Assembly (NCBI GenBank): GCA_002400415.1
Contig: DGQP01000015.1
Location: forward strand, 211,883-275,882
DNA length: 64,000 bases
Direction: 5' to 3'
From: Chitinophagaceae bacterium UBA4411
Lineage (GTDB): Bacteria > Bacteroidota > Bacteroidia > Chitinophagales > Chitinophagaceae
Part shown: positions 44,922 through 52,700 of the stretch, piece by piece
Position numbering within the stretch: the first letter of the stretch is position 1
How the letters are laid out: each line of letters begins with the position of its first letter
The notes under the pieces: generated by a model
What the model saw: only the letters and a program-made list of their open reading frames with translations
Database searches by the model: none
What the model was told of the DNA's origin: nothing
Program-made: the position numbers and the translations under genes

Positions 44922-46429
44922 CTATGCGAAAATGGAACATAATATTACTGTTGCTCTTTTTTGCCGCTGAAGCCGCAGCACAACAGTCATGGACTTCCCG
45001 GTACGTTAATAGTAAAAAAGACGGAAGTCTCTCATATGCAGCCGATGAGCAGGGAAATACGATACCTGACTTCAGCGGGGTTGGCTATAAGAAAAACCGT
45101 GAAAATTTACCGTTGGTGCCGGTAGTAAAAGTGGTTGAACCAACAGGCAAAGACCACCAGCAATTAATACAGGCTGCCATTGATGAAGTGGCTGCAATGC
45201 CACTGCAAAAAAATGGTTTTCGCGGTGCTGTTTTATTAAAAAAGGGAACCTATCTGATAGCCGGAACTATTCGCATCAGATCGGGAGGAATTGTTCTCAA
45301 GGGTGAAGGTGAATCAACGAAACTCGTGGCAACCGGCAAGGGGCAACGGACCCTCATTGCTGTTACGGGAACAGGCGAATTACAAGAGGTTAAAAACTCA
45401 GGAGTAAAGATCATTGATACTTATGTGCCGGTTGGCGCCAAATCATTTAGGGTGGAAAATGCTTCGGGGTTAAAAAAGGGAGACAGCATCATCCTGTTCA
45501 GGCCGGCTACGGAGAACTGGATCAATGCGATCAGAATGAATGAAATTGAAAAAAGGGACAGCACCATCAGGCAATGGGCGCCGGAAGAATATGGTTTGCA
45601 CTATGAAAGAGTGATTACTAAGATAGAAGGGGATAAGCTGTTTATTGACAACCCGGTTGTAATGGCATTAGAGGAGCAATATGGCGGGGGTAAAGTTTAT
45701 AAATATAATTTCCAGGGCAGGATATGGAATGTGGCTGTTGAAAATCTTCTTTGCGAGTCGGAATACACCGGTAATGAAGATGAGGATCATGGCTGGGATG
45801 CGGTACATTTCAACAGGGTTGTGAATGGCTGGGTGACAAAAGTAACGGCAAAATATTTTGGATACTCCTGTGTAAACCTGGGTTACCAGGCAAGAAACAT
45901 AACCGTGAGTTTCTGCAACTACCTGGAACCAAAATCAAAGATCACCGGCAGCCGCCGTTATTCTTTTAATAATGACGGGCAGCTTAATCTTTTTATGTAC
46001 TGTTTTGCTTCCGAAGGCCGACATGATTTTGTAACCGGCGCCAGGGTCTGCGGTCCTAATGTTTTTTATAATTGTAAAGCAGAGAAAACAAAGGCAGATA
46101 TCGGTCCTCATCATCGCTGGGCCACCGGAACTCTGTTTGATAATATTATTACAGACGGGGAGATCAATGTACAGGACAGAGGTAATTGGGGCACGGGTCA
46201 TGGATGGGCAGGGGCTAACCAGGTCATCTGGAACTGCACAGTGAGGAAAGCCGCTATTCAAAACCCCTGGGCTTCTGCAAAAAACTATGTTATTGGTTTG
46301 AAAGGAGAAAAATATGACGGGAGACTGACCGGAAGACCTGATGCAGAATGGGAAGGACAAAATAAGCCGGGCCTGCAACCGGTTTCCTTATATCTGGCGC
46401 AATTAAAGGATGTGAAAAGGAAAAAATAA
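44918..46429 (+). CDS. Exported beta-helix protein, polysaccharide-lyase-like
   Basis: The start ATG overlaps the GH2 stop by 4 nt (ATGA), suggesting coupled translation; the ATG at 44924 is an alternative. A signal peptide (IILLLLFFAAEAAAQ) precedes a right-handed beta-helix of the pectate-lyase superfamily. Visible signatures are the early PTGKDHQQLIQAAIDEV (~75-92), GTYLIAGTIRIRSGGIVLKG, a core with EDHGWDAVHFN, and the late GPHHRWATGTLFDN. These proteins include lyases, GH28-like hydrolases and DUF4955 members. The GH88 gene next to it processes unsaturated uronyl products, which favours a lyase role; this is inference. The catalytic residues are not assigned. Confidence 0.75.
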   Translation: MTMRKWNIILLLLFFAAEAAAQQSWTSRYVNSKKDGSLSYAADEQGNTIPDFSGVGYKKNRENLPLVPVVKVVEPTGKDHQQLIQAAIDEVAAMPLQKNGFRGAVLLKKGTYLIAGTIRIRSGGIVLKGEGESTKLVATGKGQRTLIAVTGTGELQEVKNSGVKIIDTYVPVGAKSFRVENASGLKKGDSIILFRPATENWINAIRMNEIEKRDSTIRQWAPEEYGLHYERVITKIEGDKLFIDNPVVMALEEQYGGGKVYKYNFQGRIWNVAVENLLCESEYTGNEDEDHGWDAVHFNRVVNGWVTKVTAKYFGYSCVNLGYQARNITVSFCNYLEPKSKITGSRRYSFNNDGQLNLFMYCFASEGRHDFVTGARVCGPNVFYNCKAEKTKADIGPHHRWATGTLFDNIITDGEINVQDRGNWGTGHGWAGANQVIWNCTVRKAAIQNPWASAKNYVIGLKGEKYDGRLTGRPDAEWEGQNKPGLQPVSLYLAQLKDVKRKK

Positions 46430-46432
46430 CTC

Positions 46433-47602
46433 ATGTTGCTTATGTCATGTAAGAATATACTACTTGTTTGTGGCCTGCTCATTTCAGCCGCTGCTACTGA
46501 AGCACAAAGCACAAAGAAGATTTTCAGGGCAGTTGAAAAACAGGTTTCACAACTTTATAATGAATCTGTAGCCGGCCGTAATAACAGGCTGGTTTTCCCG
46601 AGGACCCTGCGGAATGATTCACTCCGGTTGGTTGTTTCTGATGACTGGACCAGTGGTTTTTTCCCGGGTATGTTATGGTTCGTGTATGAGTATACGGGCA
46701 AAAATGCGTGGAAAATAAAAGCAGAAGAATTTACTGCATTGATGGAACGGGAACCCCAAAACCGGAATTCACATGATGTGGGATTTAAAGTCTATAACAG
46801 TTATGGCAATGGCTACCGGCTTACGAATAATGAAAAGTATAAAAATGAAATTATACAGGGAGCAGCCACACTGGCAACGAGATTCAATGCTAAGACCGGT
46901 TGTATCCGTTCCTGGGATTTTGGTAAATGGCAATATCCTGTAATCATTGACAACATGATGAATCTTGAGCTGCTATTTGCTGCCACCAGGCTGAGCGGGG
47001 ATTCTTCTTATTACAAAATCGCTGTCACACATGCGAACACGACCCTGAAAAATCATTTTCGCAGCGACTTTAGTTCTTATCATGTTATCGACTATGACTC
47101 AATTACAGGTAAGCCACTTGGGGGCAGCACTCACCAGGGTTATGCTGATGGATCTGCCTGGGCGAGGGGCCAGGCCTGGGCACTGTATGGGTATACCCTG
47201 TGTTACAGGGAAACAAAGGATCCTGTTTACCTCCGGCAGGCAGAGAACATCGCCGATTTTTTGATGCATCACCCCCGTTTGCCCGGCGATAAAATACCCT
47301 GCTGGGATTTTGATGCGAACGATATTTCCAGGGAACCCCGTGATGCCTCAGCTGCTGCTATCATAGCCTCTGGATTGTATGAATTAAAAAATTATTCAGG
47401 CAACAAAAAAACCTACCTGGATTTTTCCGATTCAATAATTAAGAACCTGTACAAACAGTACAGGGCCATTGCCGGAACTCATCATGGTTTCCTGCTTTTG
47501 CACAGCACGGGGAATAAGCCCTTTAATGGCGAGGTGGATGTTCCGCTGATCTATGCAGATTATTATTTTATGGAGGCGGTATTGAGAAGAGCAGGGAAAT
47601 AA
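46433..47602 (+). CDS. GH88-family unsaturated glucuronyl hydrolase
   Basis: This enzyme hydrates and releases the unsaturated uronic acid left by polysaccharide lyases. The 389 residues carry a signal peptide (LLVCGLLISAAATEAQ; ATG 46442 is an alternative start). The (alpha/alpha)6 core shows D115 in NSHDVGF and D173 in IIDNMMNLELLF, matching the two catalytic aspartates of GH88, and the family motif HQGYADGSAWARGQAWALYG. It starts 3 nt after the lyase-like gene and ends the operon. No terminator is evident. Confidence 0.9.
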   Translation: MLLMSCKNILLVCGLLISAAATEAQSTKKIFRAVEKQVSQLYNESVAGRNNRLVFPRTLRNDSLRLVVSDDWTSGFFPGMLWFVYEYTGKNAWKIKAEEFTALMEREPQNRNSHDVGFKVYNSYGNGYRLTNNEKYKNEIIQGAATLATRFNAKTGCIRSWDFGKWQYPVIIDNMMNLELLFAATRLSGDSSYYKIAVTHANTTLKNHFRSDFSSYHVIDYDSITGKPLGGSTHQGYADGSAWARGQAWALYGYTLCYRETKDPVYLRQAENIADFLMHHPRLPGDKIPCWDFDANDISREPRDASAAAIIASGLYELKNYSGNKKTYLDFSDSIIKNLYKQYRAIAGTHHGFLLLHSTGNKPFNGEVDVPLIYADYYFMEAVLRRAGK

Positions 47603-47805
47603 GCGTCTTGACCGGGAGAAATCCATAAAATGGTTATACCAATGCTGACAGCATTTGCAAATTACCCGCAATCGAATCCTGCTGCACCGTTTCTGTAGTA
47701 TATAGATAAAGCCAATATTATCGGCAGGGTATCCATTTTTCACAATACAGGCAGAACCAGGAACCTGGTTGCTGTTTTTCTTCTTTTGTTATTGCCTGAA
47801 TATAA

Positions 47806-47836
47806 TTGAAACGGATTATAAACGAAAGCAATTTTG
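47806..47836 (+). promoter_or_regulatory. Candidate distal promoter in the RHS leader
   Basis: TTG at 47806-47808 and CAATTTTG at 47829-47836 have a 20-nt spacer. The -7 element is near-identical to that before susC. It would give a leader of about 420 nt before the first cassette gene. Confidence 0.35.
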
Positions 47837-48013
47837 AGGGCAGGTTTTTTTACTTTTTCAACTCATTCCTGGATTCAGCAGCAGAAAAGTGAAAGAATAT
47901 GGATATCATCAGTGCCGGAATTTTCGGCAGCCCGCTTCTCAGGTAGTGAATACCTATAGGTGAAACTATAATTCAAAAATCAGGAGAATATAAATACCGT
48001 TAAAAAAGGGAAA

Positions 48014-48059
48014 AAATACCGTGAAAATAATATGAGCTCATATTATTTTCACGGTATTT
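48014..48059. repeat. Perfect 46-nt palindrome
   Basis: The 23 nt from 48014 to 48036 are the exact reverse complement of 48037-48059, with no loop; the centre is GAGCTC. There is no T tract directly after it. It could be a recombination or protein-binding site, or a transcript-end hairpin for the sugar operon. Confidence 0.85.
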
Positions 48060-48130
48060 CTAAAAATCATATTCCCGTGATCTTATAAATTGTTCTTTTG
48101 GCAACATGAAAAATCAAAACGATTCTTTTT

Positions 48131-48180
48131 ACTCAGTTATACTTCATTTCAACTCAGTTGTGGTGGAATAGGACTCAGTT
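48131..48180 (+). promoter_or_regulatory. Three ACTCAGTT direct repeats with 21-nt period
   Basis: ACTCAGTT occurs at 48131, 48152 and 48173, each exactly 21 nt from the last, on one face of the DNA over two helical turns. The last copy ends 80 nt before the first cassette gene. Direct repeats with this spacing are the usual target layout of LytTR-type response regulators, which are abundant in this phylum. Confidence 0.7.
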
Positions 48181-48260
48181 ACAAAGAAGGTAGCTTAGAA
48201 ATTGTTTTATAACAAAGTTCGCCGGACATTTAACAGGCCATTATTCATTGCACATTGCTT

Positions 48261-49694
48261 ATGAAATCCGCTTTGCATCGTTTCTTTTTTATTGTATTCT
48301 CATTCTTTATTTATGCGGTCCTGTATAGCCAGGAAGCTGATACACTCCAACAAAAAATTTCACTGCAATATGTTGACAAGGCCGGAGCTCAGGCTGCAAA
48401 CCTCAGCAATAAGCTGGACAAAAAATCGGAACGGGTTCTGGCGAAATTTCAGAAGCAGGAAGCAAAGATGAGAGCTAAGCTGATGAAAATCGATTCATCA
48501 GCAGCGAAGGAATTGTTTCAAAACGCAGCGGCAAAATATAAAGGCCTGGAAGAAAAACTCAAAGGCGGTACAGCGGGACAATACATTCCGAAATTAGATA
48601 CATTAATCACTTCACTCAAATTCCTGCAAAACAATCCTGAACTCCTGGCAAAAGGAAAAGAAGCTGCTGCCAAATTAAAAGCGGCGATGACAAGCGTGGA
48701 TGGATTAAAAGACAAATTTCAGCAGGCGGAAGCGATCAAACAGTTTATTAAAGAAAGAAAGCAATACTTAAAAGATCAGCTCAGCAAATTCGGTTTTTCC
48801 AAAGAATTGAAAAAACTGAATAAGGAAGTCTATTACTATGCCCAGCAGGTGAACGAGTATAAGGAAACCCTGAAGGATTCAAAGAAAGCGGAGAAGAAGG
48901 CGATTGAGTTACTCAGTAAAACAAAACTCTTCAAAGACTTTATGCGGAAGAATTCGATGCTGGCAGGTTTGTTCCCAATGCCCGCTGGTTCAGCAAACAC
49001 TGCAAACCAGGCAGGATTTGCCGGTCTTCAAACAAGAATGCAGCTGAGTTCATTTCTGCAGCAAGCAGTGACCAGCGATCCCAATGCATTAGCCCGACTG
49101 CAACAAAATATTGGAGCTGTGCAAAATCAAACGGGTAAGTTTGAGAACATCCTTTCGGGACTAATTCCTGCAGGTAAAGGAGAGGTAACTATGCCTGACT
49201 TTAAACCTAACTCTCAGAAAACTAAATCGTTTGCAAAGAGACTGGAGTTTGGAAGCAACTTCCAATCCCAAAAGGCACGACTGTATTTTCCGGTAACGAC
49301 TGATATGGGATTATCAGTGGGCTATAAATTAAATGATAAAAGTATAATAGGCCTCGGCGCCAGTTATAAAATCGGGTGGGGAGAGAACTGGCAAAAAATT
49401 AAGCTAACCAGCCAGGGTGTCGGAATCAGAAGTTTCATTGATTGGAAGATTAAAGGCTCATTCTGGCTGACAGGTGGTTATGAGCAGAATTACCGTAACG
49501 TATTTAACAGCGTAATACAACTGAGCCAATTAAGTGCCTGGCAGCAAAGCGGATTGATTGGAATGAGTAAAAATGTTTCACTTAAGACGAAATTCTTTAA
49601 GAAAATGAAGCTTCAGTTGTTGTGGGATTTTCTTTCGTATCGCCAAATACCAATTACACAGCCTGTGTTATTCAGGGTGGGTTATAACTTTTAG
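48261..49694 (+). CDS. Exported coiled-coil protein with beta-barrel-like C-terminus
   Basis: The ATG at 48261 starts a signal peptide (FFFIVFSFFIYAVLYSQ). The 477-residue product has a Lys/Glu/Ala-rich helical region (~30-240) predicted by eye as coiled coil, a linker (~240-310), and a C-terminal part (~320-477) of alternating hydrophobic strands (MGLSVGYKLNDKS, IIGLGASYKIGWG, FWLTGGYEQNY, PVLFRVGYNF) ending in an aromatic residue, as outer-membrane barrels do. I do not recognise the family. Being first in the RHS cassette, it could anchor or export the RHS proteins. This is inference from order and topology only. Confidence 0.7.
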   Translation: MKSALHRFFFIVFSFFIYAVLYSQEADTLQQKISLQYVDKAGAQAANLSNKLDKKSERVLAKFQKQEAKMRAKLMKIDSSAAKELFQNAAAKYKGLEEKLKGGTAGQYIPKLDTLITSLKFLQNNPELLAKGKEAAAKLKAAMTSVDGLKDKFQQAEAIKQFIKERKQYLKDQLSKFGFSKELKKLNKEVYYYAQQVNEYKETLKDSKKAEKKAIELLSKTKLFKDFMRKNSMLAGLFPMPAGSANTANQAGFAGLQTRMQLSSFLQQAVTSDPNALARLQQNIGAVQNQTGKFENILSGLIPAGKGEVTMPDFKPNSQKTKSFAKRLEFGSNFQSQKARLYFPVTTDMGLSVGYKLNDKSIIGLGASYKIGWGENWQKIKLTSQGVGIRSFIDWKIKGSFWLTGGYEQNYRNVFNSVIQLSQLSAWQQSGLIGMSKNVSLKTKFFKKMKLQLLWDFLSYRQIPITQPVLFRVGYNF

Positions 49695-49732
49695 GAACAG
49701 TATCCATGACCAGCAGAAATAAAAATAATACT

Positions 49733-52700
49733 ATGTCGAAAAAACTATTTTTGGGTTTCTTCTTACTCTTATTTTTTTCAGGTAAGGTTTGTGCCCAGGT
49801 AAACGTACAAACCGGAAGTGCCACTTTTTCTGTACCAATGTTTAACTGGCAGGATGATAAAAGCCGTTTGAATGCTGTTGTTGCTTTATCATATACTTCA
49901 GGTGGAGGATTAAAAGTAAATGATATTGCATCCAGTGTTGGCCAGGGTTGGAGCATGGTGGCTGGCGGAGCAATTGTAAGGATGCAGGTTGGTGAACCTG
50001 ACGATCAATATAAAAGAGATGGTAATGGTACAGAGTCTGACCTGACCAGGTATCCATCTGGTATTCTCTACGCCACTAAGCCTGCATACGGTGGCTGCCC
50101 GACCGCTTTGACTAAATACCCCATCTATGGCTGGAAGAATCAGCAATATACGCAGCATAATGTGATTGCCGAAGACAAACAACTTGATTATTTCTCGTTT
50201 CAATTTAATGGGAAGGCCGGTATGTTTGTGCTGGATCCCACCAATATAGGAGTGGCCCAATCATTGGGCGATACCAAAATGCTGATCACCTTCCAGCAGG
50301 ATGCTAACCTGATCAATTCGGGTTTTCGCACAAGGATATCTTCATTTACGATCAAAGATGTTGATGGATTGATTTACAGATTTGCTAATCAGGGTGTGAC
50401 AAAAGTGCTCAGGGGGGGATATTGCGATGAAAGCCTGAACTACCTGCAAAAGCAGCCCAAATTTAACGGAGATAAAGTGTATCATCAGTCAGGATTTGAA
50501 TCTGCTGAGATTGTTAATCCTTTTGTTATCAGTAGCTGGTATCTCACGGAAATCGAAGATGCTCTCACTCACCGCAAAGTTCTGTTTAACTATATAACAA
50601 GAACTGTTGATATGATTGCCGGGCAGGACATTATGTACAACTGGGAGAAGAACTACACCATTATTTCTCATAAGCGATCTATTTCCTATACACCTGTTAT
50701 TTCTTCTATTGTTTATCCCGACGGGCACACTGCAACATTTAACTATGGGGCTGACCGTTTTGATATGCCCGGTGATAAGATATTATCCTCAGTGGATTTC
50801 ACTTACCAGGGACGCTACCTTTCAAAGTATTTACTGAATACGAGTTATTTTATCCTGAACAGGTATGGTAATCCTGTTACAGCCTACCAGAAAAAGGCTT
50901 CAAGGCTTTGTTTACGGTCAGTTCAGAAGATTGGTATCGACCTGAAGGAGGATACACCTCCTTATATTTTCGATTATTATATTGGTTCAAGTACAGCTGA
51001 TGATTTTGTGCCTCCTCCTTTCTTTTATGCCAAAGATATCTGGGGGTTTTACAATGGGAATAACAGCATAGGATATTGGAGTGAAGCAATTGCGCTGAAC
51101 AGTTCTATTACCAGCCTTAGTAATAACCAGCTGAGAGGGCTTTGCTTTTCCAGGAATGGGGTTTCTGGCGTAGTGCTGAATCCAAAAACAAATTTTGCAA
51201 GAAACGGGCTGCTCAAGCAGGTTATTTATCCTACAGGGGGAACACTTACTTATGATTACCAGCAAAATACCGGCATACTTAATAGTGTGAGCCGGGAAGT
51301 AGGAGGTGTTCATGTATCCCAGACCAGTTCAACAGATGGGGGCTATTCCAATAACTGTGCAAACCCTTTAACCACAAAGTATGATTATGTAATGAATGGC
51401 ACTGGTAGTGCTTCTTCTTTATGGGGATTGGAAATGCCGGATAACTCAAATTTCACCAGCAGTCATTATCAGCCGGAGTACAGGTATTATAAATGGTCTC
51501 TGAGTAACTGTGGTATTTTCGGCTGTTGTGCATGGAAATTTCAATACCCCGGCATCCTGTCCATGCAGCAGGCAATCAACCTGAATGGGTTTCAAAAATT
51601 CATGGAAAGTGCAGGACCAGTTTTGGGTATTGTCAGTATTGTTTCCAATATCATGGATGTGGTAAACTTATGCGTTGCAGCGACTCCGTGGAATATAGTA
51701 GCTGTTGTTATCGATGTTGTGGGTGGCCTGGTAACGCTGGCCCTAACTTGTATCGGTAACCAGGCGAGGGATAGTGATTATACAGTTTATTATAACAGTG
51801 ATCTGAATGGAGTAGCTCCGCTACCGGCACAATTTAAGCGGGTGGAGATTGTAGAAAATCCGGGAACTATCGGGAAAACGGTACAGGAATTCACCAGCTC
51901 GGACGATTACGCTGTTTGGGAACCAACAAATCCCAATTTAACAGCCAAGCAACGATTTGCTCCCTGGGCTTATGGGCTTCCCAAGAAAACAACTGTTTAC
52001 AATGCAGCAGGCAATATCGTTAAGCAAACGGAAAATGTCTATAATTTTTCATACGCTAAGAATATTCTCAATTATTGCAGCAGTCATCCCGGTCTGAATT
52101 GTAATCCCAGCGGGTTGCCTACAACCCTTGTTTCGTGTAAATGTGAAGTGGTAAACAGCTCTTCCCAACGAAATACAACATGGTCAGACCCTGCTCAGTA
52201 CAATGATCCCAATAATTACCAGACATCCTCCAATGGCTCTATGAAAGTGGAGTTTTACCCAATGTATACCGGAAGGGTGGAACTGACAGATTCATATGAA
52301 CGTATTTATAGTTCAACAGATCCCCAGCAATTCACCCAGGTGCCGACCAGGTATACCTACAACCTGGATAACTATGAAGTAAAATCAGTTACCACTATTC
52401 AGAGTAACGGAGATAAGATCAGCAAGTATAATTTGTATTCATCTGATTTTACCGGCGGTGTTATTGATCAGTTGAAGACTAATAATATGGTTTCTGTTCC
52501 TGTGGCAACAGGTACATTATTGATACCCACCAACAGCTTTGCTTACAATTTCACTATTGATAATAACACGTATTATTTTACCTGGCCTTATACGGATGCA
52601 TGGTTTGCACTTAATGAGACTGCCACTGAGTTCTCGACTCTGCCTTCAGGGGATATCAAACCTTACCGCATTATTGAACAGCGGTTTGATAAACCCCAAC

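Larger units (their letters stand above)
47603..48260 (+). other. Long leader/intergenic region before the RHS cassette
   Basis: No credible gene lies in these 658 nt. They hold a promoter-like element (47806-47836), a short palindrome ACCTATAGGT (47952-47961), a perfect 46-nt palindrome (48014-48059) and three 21-nt-spaced direct repeats (48131-48180). Confidence 0.8.

Noticed and set aside
48131..48180. ACTCAGTT repeats as a CRISPR-like array
   Set aside because: The repeats are only 8 nt with 13-nt spacers and no cas genes are near; operator sites fit better.
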